Shown one piece after another: positions 11,339 to 23,600 of a stretch of 64,000 nucleotides of DNA; position 1 is the stretch's first letter; the number at the start of each line of letters is the position of its first letter. The translations under genes and the position numbers were made by a program. Source of the DNA: Lasiosphaeria ovina (taxonomy: Eukaryota; Ascomycota; Sordariomycetes; Sordariales; Lasiosphaeriaceae); assembly GCA_033439765.1 (NCBI GenBank), contig JAULSN010000005.1, positions 62,001-126,000 of the forward strand, in the 5' to 3' direction. Below the pieces are notes generated by a model, which saw nothing but the letters and a program-made list of their open reading frames with translations, did no database searches and was not told the origin of the DNA.

Positions 11339-11806
11339 TTCTAACCTGGGTGTGTCGGAGTCCAGAAATATCTTAATAGATAATGCCATTGTTAGAGACG
11401 AGACACGACCCTTGCATCTTGATAGAGACGTACTGCAGGTAGGTCAAGAGCAAAGGGACAGGGTTAGGGTTATGCTCAGGAAATACCCCTTTTGTTTTTG
11501 TCAAGGACAGGCGAAGGCTCGCCCGTCATGTACTTCATAGCTCAGGCAGTAACTCAATCTGAGGTGCTCGAGAAATGAAGGCGTTAGTTGCGATTGTTTG
11601 CAACACTTGGCGACTGTTCCTCCAGGATTTACAGGCCCCTGTCCTAGGTAGTCGCTTGCCCTTGTTGGCCGTCCATTCATGTGGGGCGGCGGGTGTGTTC
11701 ATCCGTCACGGGGGCTGTTTGCTGTTGGCCGGGGCTGACTTTCTTTCCATCACAACTAAACCCCACCGCAATTCATGCAGCGGGCAGAAACGGAACTGCA
11801 GCTGCC
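11339..11806. other. Intergenic interval between two transporters
   Basis: The interval holds the 3' end of the MFS gene and the promoter of the sugar porter. It contains GGGTTAGGGTT near 11460, too short to be a telomeric tract. No gene is seen. Confidence 0.45.
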
Positions 11807-13473
11807 ATGACCAACACCGGCATCTTCAGCGGCGACGGCGCACCGGGGTTGCGCGGGCCGCTGCTGGTGGCGGCGATCACGGCCGTGTGCAGCGCGGGGT
11901 TCCTGCTCTTCGGCTACGACCAGGGCGTTATGTCGGGCGTCGTCATCTCGGAATCCTGGCTCGACGCCATGGGCCGCCCCTCGGAGCTCGTCGTCGGCAC
12001 CATCACGGCCCTCTACGATATTGGCGCCATCATCGGCGCCCTGCTTGCCGCAGTTACCGCCGAGTCGCTGGGCCGCAAGCGCACACTGCTTCTGGGCGCC
12101 CTCGTTGTCGCCGCCGGCGGCCTGCTGATGGGCGCCGCCCCTTCGCGCGCCCCCTTCATGGCCGCCCGCGTGGTTGTCGGCGTTGGCGTCGGCTATACGA
12201 CGAGTGCGACGCCCGTCTACCAGAGTGAGATTAGCGCTCATGCCCAGCGCGGCTGGCACGTGTGCTGCCAGCTCACCACCATGCTGGTCGGTCTTGCGCT
12301 CGCCTACATCATCAACTACGGCTTCTACTTCCGCCCGGGCTCGGCGCAGTGGCGTCTCCCGCTCATCTTGCAGTGCGTGTTCGCCCTCTTCATCTTGGTC
12401 TTGACGCCCTTCCTGCCCGACACCCCGCGCTGGCTGGTGCGACACCGAGCCGACGAGGGAGGGGCCACTGCCTCGCGCGGGCTCGCCGTGCTGGCGCGGC
12501 TCAGGGGCAAGCCCGAGGATGACGAGGGTATCCGCTGCGAGATGGCCGAGATTCAGGATGCCATCGCCCGCGAGTCCAAGGAGCGCGCGACATGGGCCGA
12601 TTTGTTCCGATCCCACGGCGTCAAGGCCGACAAGCGCCTCTACCTGGCCGTGGGCATCCAGTTCATGCAGCAGGCCTCGGGCATAAACATCATCACGTAA
12701 GAGCCGCCATCTTGCCTCACTGTTACTGAAAAGCCTAACCTTTCCTTTCCAGATACTACGCGCCGACGCTGTTCACAACTAGTCTTGGCATGAGCCAGGA
12801 GCGAGCGCTGTTCCTGGGATGCTTCACGCAGATATGGTACGTCTTCGCATCGCTCGTGACATGGTACACCATCGACCGCATCGGGCGGCGCAAGCTATTC
12901 ATCACCATGGCGCTGGCGATGAGCATCATCCTAGTCGGCGAGGCGCTCGCTACGGCGACGGGGACCCGTGCAGGCGCCGTGGCGGCCGTTGTCTGCCTGC
13001 TTCTGTTCGAGGCCTGCTTCTCGTGGGGCTGGATGGCCTGCGTGTGGATCTACCCGCCCGAGATCCTGCCGCTGAGCATCCGCGCCAAGGGTTCCGCGCT
13101 GGCGACGGCGGCCGACTTCCTCGGCAACTGGTTCGTCGTGCAGGTGACGCCAGTCGGCATCGGCAAGATGGGCTGGCAGTTCTATCTCATTTGGGCGGCG
13201 TTCAACCTCGTCAACGCCGTCGTGGTGTGGATCTTCTATCCCGAGACGGGCGGGCTCCAGCTCGAGGCCGTCGACCACGTCTTTACCAAGCAGCTGGAGC
13301 GCCGTGCATCGTCGTCGCCTGCCACGGGTTTGGGGCTGCTGGTGGAAAAGTTGCAGTGGGCGCCGGTCAGGGTTGCTGCGCAGGCCGTCAAAGAGAGCAA
13401 GGCTCGTGCTCGCAGACTTGGAGAGGAACGGGGTCTCCTAGAGGATGAGAGCACCGCAGACTACGGCATATAG
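11807..13473 (+). CDS. Sugar porter family MFS transporter (hexose-type)
   Basis: Two exons (11807-12696 and 12753-13473) flank a 56-bp intron (GTAAGA...TTCCAG, phase 2) and encode 536 aa. Sugar porter signatures appear in order: GYDQGVMSG in helix 1, ESLGRKRTLL after helix 2, PVYQSEISAHAQRG after helix 4, PDTPRWLVRH before the central loop, QQASGINIITYYAPTLF in helix 7, DRIGRRKL after helix 8, and FYPETGGLQLE after helix 12. These motifs define proton-coupled or facilitative sugar carriers of the plasma membrane. Two positions are unusual: RGW replaces the usual RG(R/A) after helix 4, and PETGG replaces PETKG. The substrate cannot be read from sequence. An in-frame extension upstream of 11807 exists but lacks an ATG. 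Confidence 0.9.
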
Positions 13474-13995
13474 TGGTGATAAGTTGAAAATTACGGTGGG
13501 TTTTACACCAAACTCTTCCAGGTACACAGCTTGAGGAAGTGAATCGCTGCTTGTCAATTCTGGCGTAATTACCTACCTACCTATTCCGTACCTACCTCCC
13601 TACCTGCCTGTACGGATACAGCCTGTCAGGCTGGCCAGACCACAGCCCAGAAGGGAATAGCTCAGTACACCCCGGCCTTCTCCCGTGCCACGAAATGCTT
13701 GGCAAAGGCAAGTGGCTCCTGCCGTCCGGGGAAGATTGGAGAAAACAGGGCAAACCTGGCTTGCCTGGTCCGCTGGGAAGCCAATCCCCCAAGCCACCAC
13801 TGACATCAGCCATTGCTGCGCGCCGTCAACAATCTGGGGGATTCATTCTGGCTATCAGACGTGACCACAACTCAGCAACACACCCAGCTTTGCAATAGGC
13901 AAGTTTGTAACCTACCGACAATGGTCATTGGCAATTTGGCAGCAGTAACCAAGTAGCCATATTCTTGCCGCGGTCGCAAATCGTGGAAAGCGAGC
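13474..13995. other. Intergenic interval with CTAC/CTGC-rich tract
   Basis: Around 13571-13611 there is a short run of imperfect CTAC units (acctacctacctatt...acctacctccctacctgcct). Otherwise it is the 3' flank of the sugar porter and the promoter of the next gene. Confidence 0.5.
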
Positions 13996-14937
13996 ATGGC
14001 CGACAACAGCGACGAGCTGTCACGGCAGCAGCCAGAGCGAATCCGCTATCTCCCAGAATGGGAAACGCCATCGCACCCCCCCAAGCGCTCGCTGTTCTCA
14101 CGCCTGACATCGAGCCCGGCCTCGCGATGGAACAGCCACCGCCAATCCACCAGTATTTCGGCCCCCCCGCTCGCGACAGCCTCAGCGCTGCCGTCCAGCC
14201 ACGTAACAACAATTGAACCGGCGGCGCAGAAGGATGAATTCGCGCTCGGCGAACGCAGCGATACCGACGACCGCACCCTCTCGTCTTCCTTTGCCCCTCT
14301 CCCACCCGAGGCACCGAACAATCATAGCCCGTACCTGCCGCAGCCGGCGACGCGTAGCAACCGTCTCAGCTCGCGCTTCGACGCCCTCCTACCGCCATAT
14401 CGGAGATACTTTGGCGACCGGCTTTCACGGCGCTCGCTGATGCTCTTCGTGGTCCTCCCAATAGCATTGCTACTCATTCTCGCGCTCGCTCTGGGCCTGG
14501 GCCTCGGACTGCGGAACCGCGGCAGCGGCGGCAGCAACAGCACCAGCGACCCTGCACCGGGCGACCTGCCGCTCCCGAACAAGGGCACGGACAAGATATA
14601 CACGGGCGATATCACGTACTACGGCACGGGGCTGGGGGCGTGCGGGATCACGAGCAGCGACAGCGACATGATCACGGCGGTGGCGCACTCGGTGTTCGAC
14701 GCGACCATGCCGGCGGGGGTGACGAACCCCAACGCCAACCCGCTGTGCGGCAAGCGCATCCGCGTCACGCGCGACTACAGCGAGGCCGGCAAGGGCCTCG
14801 TGACTGTTGATGTTGTCGTCGTCGACCGCTGCGTCGGCTGCCAGCCCACCGACCTCGACCTGGCCCCCGCCGTGTTTCTGCGCCTCGCCCCCGAAAGCAA
14901 GGGCAGGGTCCTGGCCAGCTGGCATTGGCTGGACTGA
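13996..14937 (+). CDS. Membrane-anchored RlpA-like double-psi beta-barrel (expansin-like) protein
   Basis: A single exon encodes 313 aa. Residues 1-146 are a Ser/Pro-rich, intrinsically disordered, presumably cytosolic region. Residues 147-172 form one strong transmembrane helix (LMLFVVLPIALLLILALALG) preceded by basic residues, suggesting type II topology with the C-terminus outside. Residues 195-313 form a double-psi beta-barrel like RlpA, barwin and expansin domain 1: GDITYYGTGLGACG, then NPLCGKRIRV, then VVVVDRCVGCQPTDLDLAPAVF and a final SWHWLD. The Asp in DRC matches the conserved acidic residue of the fold. Most fungal homologues have a cleaved signal peptide, so a tethered form fits action at the wall-membrane interface. 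The gene converges on the C2H2 regulator. Confidence 0.8.
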   Translation: MADNSDELSRQQPERIRYLPEWETPSHPPKRSLFSRLTSSPASRWNSHRQSTSISAPPLATASALPSSHVTTIEPAAQKDEFALGERSDTDDRTLSSSFAPLPPEAPNNHSPYLPQPATRSNRLSSRFDALLPPYRRYFGDRLSRRSLMLFVVLPIALLLILALALGLGLGLRNRGSGGSNSTSDPAPGDLPLPNKGTDKIYTGDITYYGTGLGACGITSSDSDMITAVAHSVFDATMPAGVTNPNANPLCGKRIRVTRDYSEAGKGLVTVDVVVVDRCVGCQPTDLDLAPAVFLRLAPESKGRVLASWHWLD

Positions 14938-16520
14938 CCTGGCCACAGACAGCGCCTTTGTTGAGTTTCTGGTCAAATACCTTTTGAGTAATATTGGTTC
15001 AGGCGGTGTCTCGACGGCACGGCCATTGTTTTTTTTGGCTGGCGTAGCTAGCGGCTCTACTAACTGTACATAATTACCTTTATCCCGATAGCTTGGTTAG
15101 TGACAGACCAAGCCACGGGCTGTGTTTAAACATTGTTGTATTATACTAACATCGCGCACGCGGGCGATGTGGAAGCGGGAGTTCTGGAGATACCCAAAGA
15201 GGCGGGAGGCAAGGAAGGGCATCAGCAAGCGAAGGAAATTGTTGTCCCATAGCTGTACTATTATTCCCACATGAGGACGACACCACTGGTATTGTAGCCT
15301 CGTGTTACGTGAAATACAGAATCATCGTTTATGGTCCCAGTTATTTCACCTTCGTTCAACTCTCCCACCAGGCACTGAAGTCTGACGATTAAACGCGACT
15401 GAACTTGTCAAGAAACAGGCTTCTTCACTCTAAGTCGCAGAAGCAAGGCACTGAGAGTTGCGGTGCTTCATTAAATCGAGCAGATGATATCATTATGGAT
15501 CTGGCTCCATCCAAGCCCAGCGATCCGCATCAACACCCCAACGCGGTCTTTAAACGACTGTTTACAATCACTGGTCTCGCTCCAGGTTTTATACACCCAT
15601 GCCACATCCTGCGGCGATTTTCCACGTCCCTGTCCGTTCACACCCATCCAAAGGAAAACAGGAAACGCCTCGTGGATCATGGACCTTGGCGCACTGCCAT
15701 AGGCCACCGCTAACATTGTGAACCCCGTCTGACCCTAGATAATACGAATAAAACAAGAAAAGAATAAGAATAAGAGCAACAATCGCGAAGCTCAAGTCTA
15801 AAGAGAAACTCCGCATCTCATCTTTGTACACCATAACCAGAAAAACATCTCATTCGCGCCTCGCTGAAAAGAAATGAGGGGAAATCCAAACACGACGGAA
15901 TCACAGATAGCTACAAGAAAACTTTCACGCCGACAATGAGCCCGACGTGTGAAACAGCAACAGCTAGGGAGGCGGCTTGCCTCCTACCGCTGGTTGACGA
16001 ACGAGACGTCGACTGTTTGCCTCTCTGGGACAACAGAGTCAAGGTAATAAGACATGCAAGCATTGCAGGTGTACCGCGTGCGTGCATGCGTGTGAAGGGA
16101 GAACGGGGATAGCTGGCCCGTCTATCCACGCCTGGATGTGTTGATGGCACGGGTTTCACTCGCATGCCCATCCTGGCCACGACAAGCCCGAGACTTAGTC
16201 CGGGATTGACGAGCAATAACGTATCCCCATCGACTGGATGAAAAAAGAGTGAAGAGGGCGAGGGGGTCATGAGATATCGACGAAAGCAAGTGACAAAACA
16301 AGATTAAAACAAAACAAGAGATACCAAGTGACAGTAACAAAAGAGATAAGATTCTCTCGGAATAACACAGTGCCGAGGATTCTAGGCGCCTCGACACTCT
16401 TGTAATGTGAACTTAAATGTTTTTTTTTTCGTCGGTGCGACGCAAAGAAAGACGCAATAGTCGGCAGTGATGAAATGGGGAGGCGACACTCAAGTTATAG
16501 TAACGTGCGCGGGAGAGCCA
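14938..16520. other. Interval between convergent genes
   Basis: This 1.6 kb holds the 3' flanks of the barrel protein and the C2H2 regulator. Poly-T/poly-A tracts occur near 15028 and 16420. Open frames here have no protein-like features. Confidence 0.55.
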
Positions 16521-18871
16521 TCAATGGGCCGCAGTAACAAAAGTGAGGTCAAATGACATCTCAGCCAACTCGTCGCGAGAATGAGGCACAAAGACACCAT
16601 TCTGTGTGATTGTCGCAGCTGAAGAGACTGGCGACGTGTAAGCGTGGCTATCCATGCTCATCATTGACGAAGCCATGCCGTGCTGTTGGAGCTGGTCGGG
16701 GTAGCCAAAGTTGGACGACGAAATGGGCATATTATGCAAAGACGAAGGTGCGTACATGGAAGTGTTGATGTACAAGTCGGACGCCTGTGCACCAAGGTCA
16801 CCCTGCAGGCTCTGGAACGAAGGGTCAATGCCGTCAAGATCGCCGGCAAACCCTCCCCCAACGCCGGCAAAGGCGGCAGCCATGTCGTAGTTGTTGGGCC
16901 CGAGACACCGAAGACTAGCTTCGGCGTCATAAGCCAGCTCGTGTTCCATGTCTTCGGGGTCGAGGCAACCGACCGATTCAACACCGTTGAGCGCGAATGC
17001 ACCTTCCTGGTCCATTGGCACAACCTGCTCGACCATCCAGAGCTTGAGTTCTGCCATGGGCGGCCAGTCGCCACCGCCTTTGCCGCCACGCTTCTCTTCG
17101 TCTGTTTTGGAGGCAGAGTTGGATCCCTTGGAGCCGTTCTTGGAGCTGGAGCCGCCCTTGCGGGCTGGCTTGACCTTGAAGTGAGTACGCCTCAGGTGGG
17201 CAGCGGCATTGTAGTAGGCGCCGTACTGCTTGGACTGCGAGCATTGCTTACAATCACTCAGCGGCTTGACAGCGGACTCGTGATGGGGGATGCCTGCGAG
17301 TTCTGGATCACGACATATCCACTTCTTGACTACGCTCTTGTGCCGAGCTTCAGTGTGTCGCCGCAACTCGTGCTCACCTCTAAAGCCCTCGGGGTTTTCG
17401 TTGCACTGGAAGCACTTGACCTTTGGGTGCTTGGGGCGTTCGTACTTGGCCTTTGCAATCACGGCCTTTCCGTCTCCATTTGAGGCCGTGTTCGCGGCAG
17501 GCTCCTTCTTGATGGTCTCAGCAGCTGGCTTCGGCTGAATGTGGGGAGCCTTGGACGCATTGACATTTTGGCGAACGAGGGCCTCCTTGGCTCGGTGCTT
17601 CAGCGACTGGGTTGACTTGATGCTGTCCTTGGACATTGACCGCTCCATGGAAAGATGGTCGGCGAGGAAGGCGTCATCGGGGTCCTCGTCGTAGGGCGGG
17701 CCAGCCGACGACGAGGATCTCGTGCTTGACTGTGAATCTGACCTCTCCATTGCGTGTTGGTGCTGTTGCATGAGGGAGGCTGCGGGAGCCGAAGACGGGT
17801 AGGCGTCGGGGAAGGGCCCCTGAGGGTTGATGCCGAGGGAAAACAAGTCCGAGTCAACTGCGGACCGTTTTCGGTGCAGAGAATGGCTGAAGCTGTCCTG
17901 GCGCACATGGCCGCTTGTCGACCGCTGGGATTGTATCCGCACCATTTCGCTAAACTGTCCCGAGATAGACGCACTGTCGTTCATGGTGCTGTTGGACCTG
18001 GTCATGGGCGCTGTCTCCAAGGTCGGGCCCGAAGTCATGGATCCGCAGGCGGATGGAATGTTGGAGTGGCTGGAAAACTGCATGGCATCGTGCGGGGACA
18101 GGTGGTTGGCCGAAGAGATCCCAATAGGGGATGCTGTTGCCATGGCGTCGCCGCCAACGCCGATCATGGTGAGGTACTCGGCCACGCCCATCTCTTTGCC
18201 TACCGGGGCCAGGGACTCCAGAGTGAGACGCTGGGGCTGTCCAGGGAAGAGCGAGTCGCCGTGGATGAAGGCATTTGCGGGCTGCTGCAGCTGAGTCTGG
18301 TTGAGGTAGTCATCTAGCATGCCGGGCCCATTATGGGGGAGGCTGTTTCGTGCGGCGGGGGGTTGGTGGAACGGCGGGGCAACAGGGCCCGGCCCCCTCG
18401 TCACGAAGGGATTGGACTTTGTCACTGCCATGGCGGCGGAGGCGCTCGAGCTGGACCTCATCATCTTTGCTGTTGACGAGGACCCTATAGGGTGAGTGGT
18501 CTTTGAACGCTTCATGGGACGCGCCTGATCCTAACGCGGCATGAGTGGGGCTATTCACGGTCACTTCAGATGGGAAGATGTTGGGACCTTACCAGTTGTT
18601 GGAGATGCTCGACCTTGAGGTCAATGCTTGCAGCCATGCCGACGGGCAGGGCACTGCGGGGGACTGTGTTGCTCCTGGAGCGCACATTTTCGTTCGGTGC
18701 CGGCCGCGAGAAGACTTGGTAGTCGCCTGGTCCGGCGTCGAACTCGACATTGGCCGTCGTGGCAGACGAGCGAGCGCGGTTCAGCGCAACCTCGAGCGCG
18801 CGAGTCTCTTCGGCCTTTTGGCGCAGCAGTGCTTCGAGCCTCTGAACATTGTCCAGGTTCTGCTGGCTCAT
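16521..18871 (-). CDS. C2H2 zinc-finger transcriptional regulator with N-terminal coiled coil
   Basis: Exon 1 (18871-18593) starts [16 protein letters not shown]. It is joined by a 68-bp intron (GTAAGG...GATCAG, phase 0) to exon 2 (18524-16521), giving 760 aa. The first 35 residues form a short amphipathic coiled coil ([20 protein letters not shown]). A long Ser/Gln/Pro-rich region follows. Two zinc-finger-like motifs lie in the second half: [26 protein letters not shown], whose spacing fits C2H2, and a longer variant running from WICRDPEL through CKQC to HLRRTH. Next are a basic Lys/Gly/Ser stretch, [16 protein letters not shown] and an acidic C-terminus. The layout matches a fungal-specific C2H2 family and indicates a nuclear regulator; targets are unknown. 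A start at 18515 (MKRSK) would lose the coiled coil. Confidence 0.8.
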
Positions 18872-21800
18872 GTTGAACCGAGAAGCGGCAAGACAAGGGC
18901 AGGGCACGACGGAGGAGTCGGCTGGCGGTCTCTCAGAGACGGGCAGCTGCGGAGCGATAGGGGACGAGTCGAACACTGCAGCCTCGTCGATTCTTGACTG
19001 GGACCAGAAACGTGCTTGCCAACGGCGAGCAGTGGAGGAGCTCTGTGATTCTCCAAGAAGCCTCGTATGAGTCAAGGCAGGTTTCGCTTGCAGCAACGGG
19101 CAAGCAAACGAATAACAATGGAAAAGCGGATGTTGCAGGAGGAAATGATTTGGCAGTTGACGGCGAGCAAATGATATTTATCCAGTCGTCTTCCACGAGG
19201 CTTCGAGATGCAAGCGCAGGCCCACGGCTCGTGTCGATTCGCAGCAAGCGATTTTAGAACCAAGAGAGACAGACGGACGATAAACAGCAGAGCTTAGGTC
19301 GATATGCAAGCTACACTGCAGCACTGCGCGCCAGATCAAAAGGGTGGGATTCGATACTTGGGGAAACATGGATGGGTGCGGACGTGGAGGGCGTGGAGGC
19401 GTGGGCTGGGCGTGGACGTGGAGGGCAGGGAGGGGTGTGTGTGGTTGAAAGGGGCACACCACTCCCAGGCCACACCCACCCACACCGACGATGCCAGCCT
19501 GTTTAAAGGCCGATAGCATCCCGCATGGATTCGTACTCCATATGGCGCTGGGGACGAATTCGTTTGAGGACTGCGTCCAAATGTGCTTTCCACGCTTGAT
19601 TGCCTTGACGCATCCTGCGTGTAGGAGACTGTTTAATCTCGAGTCCGAGTCTTAGTGGTTGGCCGTGGCACTGCCGCACCGACGCCGGAATGGCTTCGTC
19701 TCGCTGAAAGTGCAGTAGTGGACAGCCTTCTGGCGTGCACTGTGTGACGAATCCGAGAGCCTGCTGTGGAACGCCTAGGATGCGCTAGAAATGCACGCTA
19801 GAAAGAAGATCTTGTCCCCGATTAGCGGATCCGGGCGGGCCCTCTGCCAGACCGGCCGGCTGCTGTCCATCTGCCACGACTCCCCTGCTCCCACTTGTTG
19901 CGACTGACTGCAAGCACGCCGGTTTACCGCAGCACAGGGAATACCGTGCGAGAATCGCTGAACTTTTTTGTCTTGCCACAGGAGACGCCCGGTATTGCCC
20001 GCAAGCGTCTGCCACTTGCACTATTGGCAGGCCTGCAAGTTGGCCTGTGGCTTAGGTAGTTGCCGGCCGACCTCTGCGTTCCCCATCCGGCTAGGCTTGC
20101 GTTGCGGATTTGCCCAAGTCGTCGTCAGGACAGAGCATCTTGCAGACCTGACAGAATTTGCAGTGGAGAGCTTTTGTTGGGATGTCCGGTGGTAGCGCAG
20201 CAGTCGTGAACACGGGACGCACTTGTCGAGTCTGATCAGATCTGTCGCTGCTCGCGAGCGAACTCGGCATCCATGGAAGCTTGGGTGAGGTGGGATTTCC
20301 ATTTCAGTGTCCAGGGTTCTGGGTGCTGACGTCTTTGCCAGATCAGTGCCAGTAGTGCTAGTGCCTGCTGATGCGCCGGTTAGCGCGCAAAGACTCACGG
20401 GGTGTTCGAAAAAGGTTTTAGGGGATCCGTGTCGGCCAGACTGTCTACCTTTCTGGATCCGATTGCCTCAATCGACAGTTGGAAGTTGAGTGGTTGAAAC
20501 TGGCTGCAGCGCTTTTGCGAGCTGTGAGTGGGTGGGTGTGGTGCGGAGAGGATGGCAATGAGGGGTCAGGTTAGATGGAATTCTTGCTGCTTACTCGGGA
20601 GACTGCATTGAGCGACTGCCACTGCATTGCTTTGGTGCTCTTGCTCCTGCCTGGATCCAAGTCCAACTCAAGTGGAGGTCAAGTTGTTTCCGTCTGGGCC
20701 GCCCTTGCCTGCTCTTTCGTCTGGGCTGCTAGGTTGTTGGAGTCTAGAACAAATGCAACTCAGGTACGAGTACCCTCAGGTTGGCTGAGGTAATGCGGGC
20801 TACCTACGGTGCTTCGTACTTGTACTTCGCATCCCCTCATCGTCTTCAAACCTGGCCTTTCAGACTTGTCGGTTTCGACATGTATGTACAATCAAGTCTT
20901 CCGTCATGGCCAGCTGTCTTGCCTCCCGTCCTGCACCGCCAGATCGAACGCTCCCCACTTGGATCAGAATTTTCCGGCAGTCGTGGCCCAACGGGAACGG
21001 ACCTCGGATTGGGCACCATTCCCCAGACTTCAAAGACTTGGCTGGCCCCGGATCGAGGTGAGCGGGCGTCAGGACATCTCGTGTTGATTTACCGTCGCAG
21101 CGCTTGAGAGCCGGCCGACACACCACCACCACCATCACTCTCCCCTAAAGCGTGGCTTGAGGGGATTGTGGCAGAAGAGCCCGGCGAGCACAAACGCTTT
21201 TCCGTCAATCATTTGACCAGGGCGGGGGATGTGCATCGCTGCATACGACGGCACCACGGTAGCTTCTCAGTGCGTGCTGCACTGGGCCTGTGCTGCACGT
21301 TGGATGGGGGGTGAAGCAGGCAGCCAATTGTGGCTATTGGGAATTTCTGGGCTTGCATGCGTCGCCTCGCTGTCAAGGGGTGCTTCAGTCACCCAGCCTG
21401 CTTGATTGGCCAAAAAGCCCTCCAGAAAGTGAGGCGATGCCCTGACGGCTGTTGACTGGCTGAAAAAGCTGCTGCTGCCACCCTTCGGGCGACGTTGCGA
21501 GCCAGTTTTCCTAAGCTAGTCGTTGACGTCCTGGCTTCCGTCGAGCAGCCCGGCCAGACCTGGTTGCGTCTTCTGGCGGGCCTGTGCACCTGATTGTCTG
21601 CCTCTCTTGGCGGAGCCGGCGGAGCCGGTGGATTGGGCAGGCAGACTCGGGTGGATTGGGCTCGGCTGCAGCAGCCCAAGCTCCATCTCGTCCGGTGGCC
21701 GTCTCACCTTGCTATCTCACCTCGGGCTCTGGCCGCCCGGTGCAATTGTCTAGGTTGCGCTGCTTAGCGTTGCCCGTGCTGCTGTTGGACCAAAACCTCC

Positions 21801-23600
21801 GACTTGCAGCCAGACTCCTGCAGGTGATTTCTGGGGATCTCGGGGTTGCTTGAGCCCTCGATTTGAAGTTTCCATTGGTGTTAGATAGTTGAATGACAAG
21901 ATGGACATTGGAGGAGACAGAGACAGGGAGTCGAAAGTTCAAGCACCGAGGTGGCAGGCCGTTCGCCGGCCTCGCCCGGACTCTACCGCACCGGTGGGGG
22001 GTCAACATCTTGGCTTGCTAGGGAGTGGGCAGAAGTGCTTCTGCCTGCTCGCCCTGGCAGTATGTTGTGATACAAAATCCGGGTTATACAGTAGTCGTTC
22101 GATTTCTCGGACCCCACCCCGCCGGCGCCGCGTCTCCGGCTTCCCAGTCCACGGGGCACCCCCGATCCGCTTCGTCGTCCCCACAACGCAAATATCTTGC
22201 AACCTAGCCTTGCCCTGAAATCCGTGCACTGATGTGAAGCAGAAACTAAGGTGCATCGGAGAATTCACTCTTGAGACTCTTCCAGCTATCCCGACCCAGC
22301 CTCCAGGCCGCACTCGACGCCGGCAGGGCGCACAGTCGTTGGTGTAACAAACATATGGGCCGGTCTTAGCTTCCGATCGGACCCGAAGACATCTCAAGTG
22401 CTGTTTCGAGCGAATGGCGCCCAGCGGGAGTCGCCCGAGACACGTGCCCCTCCCACCCCGACTTTCCGCCCCTTTTGCACCGCCAACATTCCCCGTACTG
22501 TGCATATGCGGTCTTCTCCTGCATATCACGCCTCTCACAACTTTGTCGCTGATCAGCACTTTGTATTTCGATTTTGGTTGGGCTGGATGCACGCTCAATA
22601 AAGAGAGGTAATAAATTTCCCGGTCAAGTGCGGCCAGCTTTTTGACCCCTCCTTCTATTGATCCATTCTTTACCGTGGACGGCTCCGGGCAAACACATCG
22701 GTCTAATCCAAATACGCCCCACCATGACCGCGAGTTAGGGTCCAGAGGAAGCCCGACAGCTCTGATTGATGTGGTGGATTTTTTTTCGTGCGGGCTAAGG
22801 TGCCGGTCGTGGTCGTTCCTTCTGGAGTACTGAATACATTGCCAGCCAAGCCACCGCTATGGGGTCTTGGTTCGAGGACCTGGCTTAATACGTATCGGCG
22901 ACAAGTCTGGCCGGGTTTGGTAGGGATGTGATAGTTGATCGTCGCTCGAAGATCCCGGGCATGATCCCCGGAGCTGAGTGCTGGCCTAACCCTTCTCATA
23001 TGGAGAGAGATAGAAAGCCGAGGAAAGGGGAAAGGAGATAGCGAGCGACACGAGAGAGGCCAGTCTACGGGGACTATTCTGTGCCAATCTTACTTTAATT
23101 GGAGAAAGGTCGAAGTTTTTCCTTCTGGCTGGCTCGCTGGGTTGATGTTCAATTCGGTGGCCGGATATTCCGTACCTTACCTAATTACGCTCCACGCCCA
23201 GAAGCAGACACTGCAGGAGTCGTGCTGCGAGCGAGCCCAACTCAAATAGAAACGACCGCATACTGCAACGCTGGCAATTTGTGCTTCATCAACAAACAAG
23301 GAAATTTTAGCCGCAATTAACTGTTGTTACTCCGTATAGTGACGATGTCAGAATGCAGATGCCATCCGTCAAGTGGTATCCGTGTCCGTATCCCCGCCCG
23401 TAGAGCCAGGAACAAAGCGGGCCTCGCACGTGCAGGCACAACCTGGAGCCAACCGACGTGATGACATAATCGGAAACGCGCAGTCGATAAAGCCACCTTA
23501 TCAAGTTGGATGTGCGACACGGCCCATCTGCATCACAAGCCAATACCGACATTACTGTCAAGACGACTTGCGCGAGAGGCAGAATGCCACTAACGGCACA
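18872..23600. other. 4.7-kb gene-free interval between divergent genes
   Basis: This is the largest gap in the window, upstream of both the C2H2 regulator and the Yos9 gene. Many short frames exist on both strands, but none has an ATG plus splice support or a recognised motif. Long leaders and promoters are common for fungal developmental regulators, so regulatory DNA or noncoding transcripts are plausible. No tRNA or transposon is evident. Confidence 0.5.

Noticed and set aside
11455..11480. Telomere-like GGGTTAGGGTT
   Set aside because: Fewer than two full units; too short to be an interstitial telomeric tract.
9827..14937. Secondary-metabolite gene cluster around the two transporters
   Set aside because: No synthase, P450, methyltransferase or cluster regulator is present; the neighbours are a membrane-tethered barrel protein and a small secreted protein.
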